Source of the DNA: Bacillota bacterium
GTDB taxonomy: Bacteria > Bacillota > Sulfobacillia > JAJZYS01 > JAJYTV01
Assembly (NCBI GenBank): GCA_021799275.1
Contig: JAJZAT010000022.1
Span: 1 to 58,470, forward strand
Length of the DNA: 58,470 bases
Direction of reading: 5' to 3'
A model generated the notes under the pieces. The model did no database searches and was not told the DNA's origin. It worked only from the letters and a program-made list of their open reading frames with translations. The translations under genes and the position numbers were made by a program. Shown one piece after another: positions 31,898 to 40,409 of the stretch. Numbering within the stretch: the first letter of the stretch is position 1; each line of letters opens with the position of its first letter.

Positions 31898-33078
31898 CCG
31901 AGCGGAACCTTGCCCTTCAGCTCGGCGGGGGTGGCGCATGCCGAACCGAGCAAGGACCTCGCCGCCGGGACCTGGTCCCAGACGTTCCAGTTCAGGACCC
32001 CCTGCAGCCGGCCTTCCCCGACGTAGTAGACGACGCCGCGACGGTAGGGCTCGGCCCAGTCGGCGTACGTCTCGAGGCGGCTGTCCAGCACGCCTACGGC
32101 CTCGAAACCGAGATCGAAGAGATCCGAGTAGAAGAGCGGGGCGTCTACGGCCTCCTCGCCCGCACCCGCCATGTTGGCCCCCGCGACGCGGCCGCGGCTG
32201 ACGGCGTTGTCCTCGTGCTCGACGCGCAGCGTCGTCCCGAGGGCCGGCACCGGGATGCGGGCGATGTCGCCGGCGGCATAGATGTCCTGGTCGCTCGTGC
32301 GCCCGAACCTGTCCACCACGACCCCGTCCTGGACATAGAGGCCGGCCGCCTCCGCGAGTTCGGTGCGCGGCAGGACGCCGAGCCCGGCGACGACGGCGTC
32401 CACCGCCAGCTCTTCGCCATTGCTTAGGCGCAGGGATACCTGGCCATCTGCCGTGCGTGCTTCCTGGACGCCAAGGCCCGCCGAGACATGGATGCCCTTG
32501 TCCTGGTAGTAGCCGGAGACCGCGCGTGCGAGGTCGGCGGGCAGGATGCTCTCCAGGATGGCGGATTCAGGGAAGACCATGTGCACGTCCTTACCCTGAT
32601 CGCGTAGCGCCGATGCCATCTCGGCGCCGATGAAGCCCCCGCCGATCACGGCGAAGCGCTTGCCCCGGGCGAGGCGGAAGAGGTTCAGGTAGTCGTCGAG
32701 GCCGCGGAGATATTGCACGCCCGCAGGGTCGCCGGGTAGGTGCCGGGGATCTGCGCCTGTCGCCAGAAGAAGGCGATCGTAGGTGAAGGATCGGCCGTCG
32801 GCCAGATGGATGCGGTGCTCCTGCGGTGCGATGGCCGTCACCGTCGCGTTCAGGTACTCCGTGACGCCGAGCGCCACGGGATCCTTGTAACGCCAAATCG
32901 TCTCGAGCCGCTTGCCCCGCCAGAGTCCCTTCGAGAGCGGCGGGCGGCTGTACGGCGGGTAGCGGTCCTGGCTGAAGAGGCCGATGCTGCCATGGGGATC
33001 GTGGCGGCGTATACCTTCCACGGCGGCTGCCGCGGCCATGCCGCCACCCACCAGGATGTAGCGGAACGCGTACATCAT
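31894..33078 (-). CDS. FAD-dependent pyridine nucleotide oxidoreductase, ferredoxin/rubredoxin reductase-like
   Basis: 394 residues from ATG 33078 with AAGGAGG 5 nt upstream. FAD site YILVGGGMAAAAAVEGI, NAD site FAVIGGGFIGAEMASAL, the connecting LLLATGADPRHLPG and DIYAAGDIARIP segment. The C-terminal about 85 residues are a reductase_C-like domain. The family includes AIF-like NADH:ferredoxin reductases of ring-hydroxylating dioxygenases and rubredoxin reductases; no ferredoxin gene is near. It converges on ndh with a 4-bp overlap. Confidence 0.88.
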   Translation of the reverse strand: MMYAFRYILVGGGMAAAAAVEGIRRHDPHGSIGLFSQDRYPPYSRPPLSKGLWRGKRLETIWRYKDPVALGVTEYLNATVTAIAPQEHRIHLADGRSFTYDRLLLATGADPRHLPGDPAGVQYLRGLDDYLNLFRLARGKRFAVIGGGFIGAEMASALRDQGKDVHMVFPESAILESILPADLARAVSGYYQDKGIHVSAGLGVQEARTADGQVSLRLSNGEELAVDAVVAGLGVLPRTELAEAAGLYVQDGVVVDRFGRTSDQDIYAAGDIARIPVPALGTTLRVEHEDNAVSRGRVAGANMAGAGEEAVDAPLFYSDLFDLGFEAVGVLDSRLETYADWAEPYRRGVVYYVGEGRLQGVLNWNVWDQVPAARSLLGSACATPAELKGKVPLG

Positions 33079-33300
33079 CGCTGCCTCCTTGTGTGCGGAT
33101 GCTTAAATTGGAACCCAGCTTTGGGCCATGTGGCAAGGAGATTTGGCCAAGTGGACGGAGAGACAGGTGACCGTACGCTCGGAGGGACGATCACGCCAAG
33201 GAAAGTCTGCCCACCTGCAGCCGCAACCTCGCCACGAGGAGTCCGCCGCGGACGTGCAGAATGCCGCATCGCACAGGGATGGCGAACGGAGGCGTCACAG

Positions 33301-33621
33301 ATGGCCATGGTCGTCACGACGGCGTTCGAGGTTGCGGGACGGGAGATCGGCGAGACCTTGGGCACGGTGTTCGGGGTCGTGGTGCGCAGCCAGGGGCTCG
33401 GCGGGAACATCCTCGCCAGCTTGCGCAGCCTTGGCGGCGGCGAGATCCACGAGTACACGAGACTTCTCGAGGACACGCGCCGCCAAGCGGTCGACCGCAT
33501 GTTGGAGAACGCCGGTAAGATGGGTGCCGACGCTGTGGTGGCGATGCGCTTCGACTCGTCGGAGATCGGACAGACGATGACTGAGGTCGTCGCTTACGGC
33601 ACGGCGGTCAAGCTGCGCTAA
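33301..33621 (+). CDS. YbjQ/UPF0145 family protein
   Basis: 106 residues, the family's normal size: TTAFEVAGREIGETLGTVFG at the N-terminus, and GADAVVAMRFDSSEIG and VVAYGTAVKL at the end, as in YbjQ, a pentamer-forming heavy-metal-binding-like fold of unknown role. ATG 33301 follows GGAGGCG. The 220 bp upstream show nothing else. Confidence 0.88.
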   Translation: MAMVVTTAFEVAGREIGETLGTVFGVVVRSQGLGGNILASLRSLGGGEIHEYTRLLEDTRRQAVDRMLENAGKMGADAVVAMRFDSSEIGQTMTEVVAYGTAVKLR

Positions 33622-33646
33622 TCTGCCCCGCCCCGAGGCCGGGCGG

Positions 33647-34612
33647 TCAGTGCGGCAATCCCTCGGGAATCGCGTCGCGCTGACCCCAGACCACGGGAGA
33701 GATCAACTTGTAGCCCTCCCGTTGCCAAAGGTGTCCCTCTACCTTGGCCAACGCGAAGCGGGCAAAGCTGTCGCCTGCCGCCGCGCCCTTGCCCTTGAGA
33801 ACCGTCAGAGCGAGCAGCGAGAGCTGACCGTGGACGGTCCCCACCTTCGGGATGGCCATCGCGACGGACCTGTAGAGCGGCAGGTCTTTCGGGTTCGCGA
33901 AGTCGAGTTGCGGCGGCAGCGCGATATAGTGCAGGTGGAGTTGGTGCGCCTGCGGCAGAAACGCCGACGCGGCGTCGAGACCACCCGCCTGGAGCTGGGT
34001 CGGCAGCCCCTCCTCGGAGAACACCTGCTGAGGATTGTCCCAGGCACCCAGGATACGCCTAGCTGTGCCGGCGGGCAGGTGATAGATCTTCTGCGCGAGC
34101 TGCACCATGAGGTAGAAGGTCTGGCCCTGGGGATCGGTGGCAGGGTTCGTGCGGCCGAGCCGCAGCCCCGGCGTCGAGAGCAGGGTGAAGAGGTCCGCTA
34201 GCGGTCTTTTGCCCTGGGCAATGGCCGCGAACTCGGGTGCGTAGACGCTCTTCGGGTTGTACGCCACCACGAGAGGGCTCGTCGCGAAGCCAATGGCCCA
34301 GGTTGCGCGCGATGATCCGAGTGCGGCGATCGGCCCCGTACCCATGCTCTCGAACACGTCGGCCTGGATCACGCCGCCGGTAAGCTCGTGGGCAAGGGCC
34401 CAGGCGCCGCCACCGCGCCCCTCGTAGGCGACGCCGGTCGCCTTGGTGAACGCAGGGCCGAGGATCTGGTCATTCATGTAGGCGAGCGAGCCCGCATAGG
34501 CGACAGAAACCTGGCTAGGCCTGGACGCCTGCTTCGCTGGGTTCTGGCCGCAGCCGGCGAGGGTCAGGGCAAGGAGGCCAAGAAGGGCGGGGAGCGCAGG
34601 CCGCTTATACAA
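33647..34612 (-). CDS. Substrate-binding lipoprotein, WtpA/ModA-like (tungstate/molybdate)
   Basis: 321 residues with lipobox LALTLAGC at residues 14-21. The mature part starts VSVAYAGSLAYMNDQILGPA and continues TGVAYEGRGGGAWALAHELT and IQADVFESM, the pattern of WtpA/ModA-type extracellular binding proteins (oxyanion held between the AGS and later Ser/Asp residues). No permease or ATPase gene follows, so the transporter is incomplete here. It is divergent from an HTH-PBP regulator that could sense the same oxyanion; the Mo-hydroxylase maturation operon in this window fits that. Specificity is inferred. Confidence 0.78.
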   Translation of the reverse strand: MYKRPALPALLGLLALTLAGCGQNPAKQASRPSQVSVAYAGSLAYMNDQILGPAFTKATGVAYEGRGGGAWALAHELTGGVIQADVFESMGTGPIAALGSSRATWAIGFATSPLVVAYNPKSVYAPEFAAIAQGKRPLADLFTLLSTPGLRLGRTNPATDPQGQTFYLMVQLAQKIYHLPAGTARRILGAWDNPQQVFSEEGLPTQLQAGGLDAASAFLPQAHQLHLHYIALPPQLDFANPKDLPLYRSVAMAIPKVGTVHGQLSLLALTVLKGKGAAAGDSFARFALAKVEGHLWQREGYKLISPVVWGQRDAIPEGLPH

Positions 34613-34689
34613 GGGGGGACCTCCAACAGAGGAGATGTCTCTACCTTAGCCCCGCACCGCGCATCAGGCAAGAATCCTTTACAGCTACG

Positions 34690-34707
34690 TATGCTACACT
34701 TTGCATA
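34690..34707. promoter_or_regulatory. Inverted repeat TATGC-N8-GCATA, candidate operator of the HTH-PBP regulator
   Basis: A 5-bp perfect inverted repeat lies in the 116-bp spacer of the divergent WtpA-like and HTH-PBP genes, 22 bp before the regulator's GTG. It overlaps a possible plus-strand -10 element (TACACT, 34695-34700). Position and symmetry suit a dimeric autoregulator. Confidence 0.45.
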
Positions 34708-34728
34708 AGGGACCGGGAGGGATGAGGT

Positions 34729-35808
34729 GTGGCGCAACTCCGTAATCGCCTGCGCGACGTACGCATGGCCCGTGGCCTGACACAGCAGGCCCTCGCGCAG
34801 AGTGCGGGTCTCACGCGCCAGACCGTAGGAGCCATCGAGGCTGGGGACTACGGTCCGAGCCTCGAGGTCGGCCTTCGCCTGGCCAGAGCCCTCGACGTGC
34901 CCATCGACGACATCTTTTCATTGCGCATCAAGGACACGCCCGACGCGGGACTCTTGCCGCGGGCGGGGACGACGCGCGTGCTGTCGGCCGTGATCGGCGG
35001 CCGGGAGGTGCTGCGGGGGATCGGACAGCTTGGCGCCTACCGCTGGCCGGCCGCCGCGGCGGACGGCCTGGCCGAGGTGGACGCCGAAGGCGCTGTCTCC
35101 TTTGAGCGCTTTGGCGAGGAGCTTCGCCGCGATACCGTCTTCATCGCGGGCTGTGATCCCGCCCTTGGGCTGGTCGCGGACCACTTGCAGCGCCAGGGGA
35201 TGCGCGCCTTCTGGTTCACGGCGGGCAGCGGCGCGGCGGGCGAACAGCTGCGCTCAGGGCGCGCGCATTTCGCGGCCGTGCATTGGACCGAAGGCGAGGA
35301 GCCGCCCGAGCCTCCCCCAGAGGTTGCGCGGGTCGTGCTTTCGCGCTGGCAGATGGGCCTGGTCGCGCGCAAGGGAACAGAACTTTCAGGGGACGCAGGG
35401 AACCTCGCGAGGCCGGGGCTGCGAATCGCCAACAGGGAGCGGGGAGCAGGGGCGCGGCGCCTGCTGGACCGCCTGATCGGGGAGGCGTCTTTGTCGCCCG
35501 CACGCGTCTCGGGCTATGACAGGGAACTCCCGGGTCACTGGGAGGTCGTCGAAGCGATTGCGCGCGGGGAGGCGGACATGGGTATCGCGAGTGCCGCCGC
35601 CGCTGCGGCATGCTCGCTTGCGTTCCGCCCGCTCACGGTGGAGACGTGCGAGGTGTGGTGGCGAGTGGAGACCGTGGGCAACGAGACCGTGGAGCGGCTC
35701 CTGGGCACGCTCAGGAGCGCAGCCTTCGGCCACGACCTCACGGCGTTCGGGCCGTTCGACACCAGCCGGACCGGGTTTGCTCCGGACGATCAGCGGGGCA
35801 GGGGATAG
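34729..35808 (+). CDS. HTH-XRE regulator with C-terminal PBP-like ligand domain
   Basis: 359 residues from GTG 34729. Residues 1-65 form an XRE HTH (RLRDVRMARGLTQQALAQ, TRQTVGAIEAG). The rest is a periplasmic-binding-protein-like domain of the type found in molybdate-dependent regulators and MoeA-associated proteins (PBP_like): FIAGCDPALGLVADHLQRQG, IANRERGAGARRLLD and AIARGEADMGIAS. It is divergent from the WtpA-like lipoprotein gene, so sensing molybdate or tungstate and controlling uptake is the simplest role. Confidence 0.82.
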   Translation: MAQLRNRLRDVRMARGLTQQALAQSAGLTRQTVGAIEAGDYGPSLEVGLRLARALDVPIDDIFSLRIKDTPDAGLLPRAGTTRVLSAVIGGREVLRGIGQLGAYRWPAAAADGLAEVDAEGAVSFERFGEELRRDTVFIAGCDPALGLVADHLQRQGMRAFWFTAGSGAAGEQLRSGRAHFAAVHWTEGEEPPEPPPEVARVVLSRWQMGLVARKGTELSGDAGNLARPGLRIANRERGAGARRLLDRLIGEASLSPARVSGYDRELPGHWEVVEAIARGEADMGIASAAAAAACSLAFRPLTVETCEVWWRVETVGNETVERLLGTLRSAAFGHDLTAFGPFDTSRTGFAPDDQRGRG

Positions 35809-36944
35809 CGCCCAAGGATATCCCGGGCGAGGCTGGCCTGCGCTTTCGGCAGCGTGACGACGACCTCCTCGAATCCGCTCTGCCCGGGCCGCGGTGCGAT
35901 GGCGATGCCCCAGACGGGGTAGGGGTAGCCTTTGACCGTGCCGTGGTAGGAGATGACGTAATCGGACAACCAACGCTCGGAGACGTCGGGTGCCGCCGTG
36001 GCGTCTGGCAGCACCACCTGCGGCGCGGGCACGGCCCCGTCCGTCAGGCTGACGACGCTGCAGCCGATGCATGGGGCCGTTTCGACTTCAACAAAGGCGG
36101 CAGGATCGCTGGGGTCTGTGAGTCGCCAGATCGTGAAGCCGCCGCCCAGGCCCTTGTTCGTCTCCTGCCAGGCCGGCGGGCCGTACAGGGTGATGCTGCC
36201 GGCCGCGTAGGGAACGACGCCCGGCTCTGTCGGATCCGGCACGGCCGACTGGCCGATCGGCAGTCCGTACGCGAGATCCAGCCAGAGATCGGATCCGGCG
36301 GCCACGGGATACGTTTGCAGGCTGCCCGTTCCAGGGTCCATGACGTACGTGGCGTTCGGGGCCAGGATGCCCATGCGCTCGCCGGCCACGACGACGCCCG
36401 CATCGGACGTCAGGTAATCGGGAGCCATGGTGATCTGTCCCGTGCGCAGGTCGAGCATTCCGGCGCCGATGGTCGTCGCCGTGCCGGCGAGGTCGAGCGT
36501 GAAGCCCAGGTAGGGGCCGGACATGCCGACGAAGTGCAGATCGGTCGACTGCAGGCCAGCGCTGGCCGGGATCTCCGCGACAAGTCTGCCGCTGCCCGCG
36601 AGGGGGCCGCTTCCTGGCGTCGGCGAGACCTCGACGGCGAACGGATGGGGCATGAGAAACGTGCCGCCCGCGTCCCGGGCGTCGGCATAGGAGCTCCATA
36701 CAAGGCCATACGGCGTCAGGGCGACGTCCAGGCCGGGTGTGTTGGCGAGTACGTCCTGTGGCAGATAGGCCGTATATCCGTCGACCGCGACGGGGGCCCC
36801 GGACGGGACAATCGCTGCCTTGGCCGCGGTCTTGTGCGACACGGTCTTTTTATGTGCAGGCGCCGCACCATGCCCGCCGCAGCCGCCGAGCAGGGCCAAT
36901 AGCAACGTCACGCCAGCGACTCGCCACATTTGTCGACCCGTCAT
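35790..36944 (-). CDS. Lipoprotein of unknown function
   Basis: 384 residues from ATG 36944 with AGAGAGGC upstream. Lipobox LLLALLGGC near residue 22, followed by a Lys/Thr/His-rich linker, then a beta-rich body with repeated Gly/Thr/Pro turns (MLDLRTGQITMAPDY and YVMDPGTGSLQTYPV resemble beta-propeller blades). The ETAPCIGCSVVSL segment holds a CxxC pair. No enzymatic family was recognised. It converges on the HTH-PBP gene with a 19-bp overlap. Confidence 0.72.
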   Translation of the reverse strand: MTGRQMWRVAGVTLLLALLGGCGGHGAAPAHKKTVSHKTAAKAAIVPSGAPVAVDGYTAYLPQDVLANTPGLDVALTPYGLVWSSYADARDAGGTFLMPHPFAVEVSPTPGSGPLAGSGRLVAEIPASAGLQSTDLHFVGMSGPYLGFTLDLAGTATTIGAGMLDLRTGQITMAPDYLTSDAGVVVAGERMGILAPNATYVMDPGTGSLQTYPVAAGSDLWLDLAYGLPIGQSAVPDPTEPGVVPYAAGSITLYGPPAWQETNKGLGGGFTIWRLTDPSDPAAFVEVETAPCIGCSVVSLTDGAVPAPQVVLPDATAAPDVSERWLSDYVISYHGTVKGYPYPVWGIAIAPRPGQSGFEEVVVTLPKAQASLARDILGRYPLPR

Positions 36945-37103
36945 GGAATGCCTCTCTGCCTTTGAATGCCAAAACGCCAATTTAGGCGATGGGCCCAATA
37001 TAACGCACGCCCCAGCACTTGGCGAGTGGTGCGACCAACGCGCGGACCGAACCTGTGCTAAACTGTGCAAGGAGTCGTCGGGTGCCGCTGGAGGCATCTT
37101 GTC

Positions 37104-37415
37104 ATGCGCAATCGCTGGTTTCTGACGTTCGGCGGCATCGGCCTCGTGGCAGGCGTCATCCTCTTTCTGATCACAGGATCGATAGCCGCCGTCTATCTCG
37201 CGTTGATTGGCATTGTGTTGCTCCTGGCAGGTTTCCTGGTCGGCCCGCGCTACCGCGCGGAGCTCTCGGAGCCGCCCCCCGGCTACGTGTTCACCGGTGA
37301 GCGCTTCGTCGACCCGACGAGCAATCGTACGGTGGATGTTTGGCAGCATCCCGCTTCCGGTCAGCGCGCCTATGTGCTGGCCAAGGATGCGAACGATCCT
37401 GAGCGGGGAAGTTGA
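37104..37415 (+). CDS. Small membrane protein preceding menG
   Basis: 103 residues from ATG 37104 with GGAGGC upstream. Two close hydrophobic segments (FLTFGGIGLVAGVILFLI and AVYLALIGIVLLLAGFLV) are followed by a 45-residue cytoplasmic-type tail with YVFTGERFVDP. No family was recognised. Only 3 nt separate it from menG, so it is the first gene of the menG-hem operon. Confidence 0.65.
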   Translation: MRNRWFLTFGGIGLVAGVILFLITGSIAAVYLALIGIVLLLAGFLVGPRYRAELSEPPPGYVFTGERFVDPTSNRTVDVWQHPASGQRAYVLAKDANDPERGS

Positions 37416-37418
37416 AGC

Positions 37419-38147
37419 ATGGGAGGATCCCTTTTGGCCCGCCACGATTCGCATGACGCCAAGATCCGCCGCATCTTCGGCGACATCGCGCAGGTCTACG
37501 ATCCGATGAACCGCGTCATCACCCTTGGCCAATGGGGCAGGTGGCAGCGTCGGTTCCTCGAGCTGGTCCAGCCTGGGCCCGGTGAGCGTTGCCTCGATCT
37601 GGCCACCGGCACGGGCGACCTCGCGATCCTCCTCGCCGGCATGCAGCCCGAGATGCACGTGACAGGCCTCGATCTCAGCCGCGACATGCTCGCCGTGGCC
37701 GAGCGCAAGGTCTCGGAGCGCGGACTTGCGTCACGCATCGACCTCGTGGAGGGCAACGCGCTCGCCTTGCCTTTTCCGGACGCCAGCTTCGACCTCGTCA
37801 CCTGCGGTTTCGGACTGCGCAACTTTCCGGACCTGCAGGCGGCACTCGGGGAGATGCGCCGCGTCCTGCGACCGGGTGGCCGGGCGCTGTCGCTCGAGGT
37901 GTCGCGGCCGACCAGCCGTCTCGTCTTCTTCGGTTTCAAGCTCTTCTTCTACGGCGTCGTGCCGGTGCTTGGCCGCCTAGCGGGCAGCCGCGGCGCGGCA
38001 TACGCTTGGCTGCCGGAATCGCATCGCAAGTTTCCCGGCCGCGCCATCCTTGCGGAGATGTACCGCAAGGCGGGCTTCGCGGAGGTCAAGGCGTGGCCGT
38101 TGACGCTTGGATCGGTCGCAATTCACCGGGGGGTGGCAGCGCCGTGA
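37419..38147 (+). CDS. menG: Demethylmenaquinone methyltransferase
   Basis: 242 residues of the UbiE/MenG family: IFGDIAQVYDPMNRVITLGQ at the start, SAM site CLDLATGTGDLAI, then LPFPDASFDLVTCGFGLRN and a C-terminal GSVAIHRG. It makes the last step of menaquinone (or ubiquinone) synthesis; NDH-2 and SDH in this window feed the quinone pool. GTGA overlap with hemA couples quinone and haem synthesis. Confidence 0.92.
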   Translation: MGGSLLARHDSHDAKIRRIFGDIAQVYDPMNRVITLGQWGRWQRRFLELVQPGPGERCLDLATGTGDLAILLAGMQPEMHVTGLDLSRDMLAVAERKVSERGLASRIDLVEGNALALPFPDASFDLVTCGFGLRNFPDLQAALGEMRRVLRPGGRALSLEVSRPTSRLVFFGFKLFFYGVVPVLGRLAGSRGAAYAWLPESHRKFPGRAILAEMYRKAGFAEVKAWPLTLGSVAIHRGVAAP

Positions 38148-39424
38148 GGACAGGCTGGACATTCCTCGGCATCAGCCATCAGGGCACGGACCTCGACACC
38201 CGTGGACGACTGACCCTGGAACCGCATGTCGACGAGGTCTACCGCCGGGTGCTCGCGATCGCGGACGAGGCGTTCGTGCTGCATACCTGCAACCGTAGCG
38301 AGATCTACGCCTTTGGCGCCGTCGAGGAGGTGGCTCCCTGCCTGCGAACGACCTTCGCCGAGCTGACGGACACGCCGCCCGCCGTGCTGGCCCGCTACGC
38401 CTTCCGACTCGACGGGCAGGACGTGGTGCGCCACCTCTTTCTGGTGGCGGCGGGCCTTGAGGCCCAGATCGTCGGCGAGACGCAGATCCTCGGCCAGATC
38501 AAGCAGGCCTTCAACCGGGCCGCAGCGGCCGAGGCGGTGGGCAAGGAAGTCAGCATGCTCGTGCAAGGGGCCCTGGCCGCGGCGCGGCGCGCCCACCGCG
38601 AGACGGGCATGGACCTGCATCCCGTGTCGGTCGGCAGTGCCGCCGTCGCCCTCGCGAAGCGCTCACTTGGCAGCCTCTCCGGCCGCAGCGTCCTGCTGAT
38701 CGGCGCGGGCGAGGTTGCGGAGCTCTGCTGCCAACATCTGCGGGAGGCGGCGGACATCGAGATCGTGATCGCGAACCGCACGCGTCAGCGCGCGTCGAGG
38801 CTCGCGAAGGAGTTTGGCGGAACGTCCGTCGGCTGGGCCCAGATCGACGAGTGTCTCGAAAAGGCCGATATCGTGCTGAGCTCGACCGGCGCCCCGCACG
38901 AGGTGCTCTACGCGCGTGACATCAAGGAGGCTATGCGCCGCCGGGGAGGTCGGCGGATGGTCCTCGTCGACCTCTCGCTGCCACGCGATATCGAGCCTAG
39001 CTGCGCGGCGCTGCCAGGGGTCGAGGTGAGCAACCTCGACGATCTCGCGGCCATCAGCCAGGCCCAGCGCCAGGAACGCCTGCGGGAGGCCGAGGCCGCG
39101 GAGGCCATCGTTCTGGCGGCCGCCGCGGACTTTGAACGCCGTCGCTGCGAGCGCCAGGCACTGCCGCTGATCCGCTCCCTGCGCGGCAAGGCGGAGGAAG
39201 TACGGGATAAGGAAGTAAGGCGCGCCCTGCACCGACTGGGCGCCCTGCCGGAGACGGAGCGGCAGGTGATCGAGCAGTTGGCGTCCCGCATCGTCAACAA
39301 GCTTTTGAACGAGCCTACCCTGGCCCTCAAGGAGTGCGCCTTGCGCGAGGATGGCGAGAGTTGCCTGCGCCTCGCGGCCGATATTTTCCACCTGGACGGC
39401 CCGGACTGGCCGCAGGAAGCCTGA
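38144..39424 (+). CDS. hemA: Glutamyl-tRNA reductase
   Basis: 426 residues from GTG 38144. Active-site Cys in VLHTCNRSEIY, GETQILGQIKQAF, NADPH-site VLLIGAGEVAELCCQHL and a C-terminal dimerisation helix region. First enzyme of the C5 tetrapyrrole pathway. Followed by hemC, hemD and hemB; hemL is not in the window. Confidence 0.95.
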   Translation: MRTGWTFLGISHQGTDLDTRGRLTLEPHVDEVYRRVLAIADEAFVLHTCNRSEIYAFGAVEEVAPCLRTTFAELTDTPPAVLARYAFRLDGQDVVRHLFLVAAGLEAQIVGETQILGQIKQAFNRAAAAEAVGKEVSMLVQGALAAARRAHRETGMDLHPVSVGSAAVALAKRSLGSLSGRSVLLIGAGEVAELCCQHLREAADIEIVIANRTRQRASRLAKEFGGTSVGWAQIDECLEKADIVLSSTGAPHEVLYARDIKEAMRRRGGRRMVLVDLSLPRDIEPSCAALPGVEVSNLDDLAAISQAQRQERLREAEAAEAIVLAAAADFERRRCERQALPLIRSLRGKAEEVRDKEVRRALHRLGALPETERQVIEQLASRIVNKLLNEPTLALKECALREDGESCLRLAADIFHLDGPDWPQEA

Positions 39425-39431
39425 GGAAAGG

Positions 39432-39462
39432 GCCGGGAAGTCCCAGCGCGGGGCTTCCCGGC
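39432..39462 (+). terminator. GC-rich hairpin between hemA and hemC
   Basis: GCCGGGAAG (39432-39440) pairs with CTTCCCGGC (39454-39462), with further CCC/GGG pairing inside. No T run follows, so it may attenuate, process or stabilise the hem message and need not end it. Confidence 0.45.
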
Positions 39463-39488
39463 TGAGCCTGTCACCTAGGGGTGATTGA

Positions 39489-40409
39489 GTGGAGATTCGC
39501 ATCGCCTCGCGGCGGAGCCCCCTGGCCAGGAGGCAGGCGGAGCTCTTTGCGGCCGCGCTCAGCGAGACGCGGCCGGATGTCTTTGTGCGTTACGTGACCG
39601 TAGAGACCGAAGGTGACATCCGCCAGGACGAGGCATTGGCCCGCATCGGCGGCAAGGGTGTCTTCACCCAGGAGATCGAGGCCATGCTGCGGCGTGGCGA
39701 GGTGGACGTCGCGGTGCACAGTCTCAAGGACCTGCCCACGGCGCTGGCGCCCGGCCTCGTCCTCGCGTCGCTTCTGCGCCGCGAGGACCCGCGCGACGTC
39801 CTGGTCGGCCCGCAGGGTCTCACGTTCGGCGCCTTGCCCTACGGCGCGCGGGTGGGAACGTCGAGCCCGCGACGGCGGGCCCAACTCCTGCATCAGCGCC
39901 CGGACCTCCAGGTGCTCGAGCTGCGCGGCAACGTCGGCACCCGCCTGCGCAAGCTGGCGGAGGGGCAGTACGATGCGCTGGTCATGGCCGCGGCGGGCCT
40001 GCTGCGGGATGACCGCGAAGCGTCGATCGCCCAGTACCTGCAGCCCGAGCAGATGCTTGGCGCGCCGGCGCAGGGCATCATCGCCGTGGAGGCCGCGGCC
40101 GACCGCAAGGATCTTCTCTCGCTGCTGCGCCGCCTGAGCCACCCCCCGACCGAGCGCAGGGCGCTCTGCGAGCGCACGCTGCTGATGGAACTGGGCAGTG
40201 GCTGCAGCGTCCCTGTAGGGGCACTGGCGACGGCGCATGGGCGTGATCTGCGACTGACGGCGGGTGTGTTCGCCCCCGACGGCAGCACGGCCATCCGCGT
40301 CACCCTCGAGGGTGGCCATGCGGCGGATCTCGGCCGGGCGGCGGCCAAGGAGCTTCTCCTGGGCGGGGCGGGGCGCATCCTCCAGGAGGTGGCAGGCGAT
40401 GCCCGCTGA
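39489..40409 (+). CDS. hemC: Porphobilinogen deaminase (hydroxymethylbilane synthase)
   Basis: 306 residues from GTG 39489. IASRRSPLARRQAELFAAAL at the N-terminus, HSLKDLPT and the dipyrromethane-cofactor Cys in ELGSGCSVPVGA. Makes hydroxymethylbilane from four porphobilinogens. Overlaps hemD by 11 bp. Confidence 0.95.
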   Translation: MEIRIASRRSPLARRQAELFAAALSETRPDVFVRYVTVETEGDIRQDEALARIGGKGVFTQEIEAMLRRGEVDVAVHSLKDLPTALAPGLVLASLLRREDPRDVLVGPQGLTFGALPYGARVGTSSPRRRAQLLHQRPDLQVLELRGNVGTRLRKLAEGQYDALVMAAAGLLRDDREASIAQYLQPEQMLGAPAQGIIAVEAAADRKDLLSLLRRLSHPPTERRALCERTLLMELGSGCSVPVGALATAHGRDLRLTAGVFAPDGSTAIRVTLEGGHAADLGRAAAKELLLGGAGRILQEVAGDAR

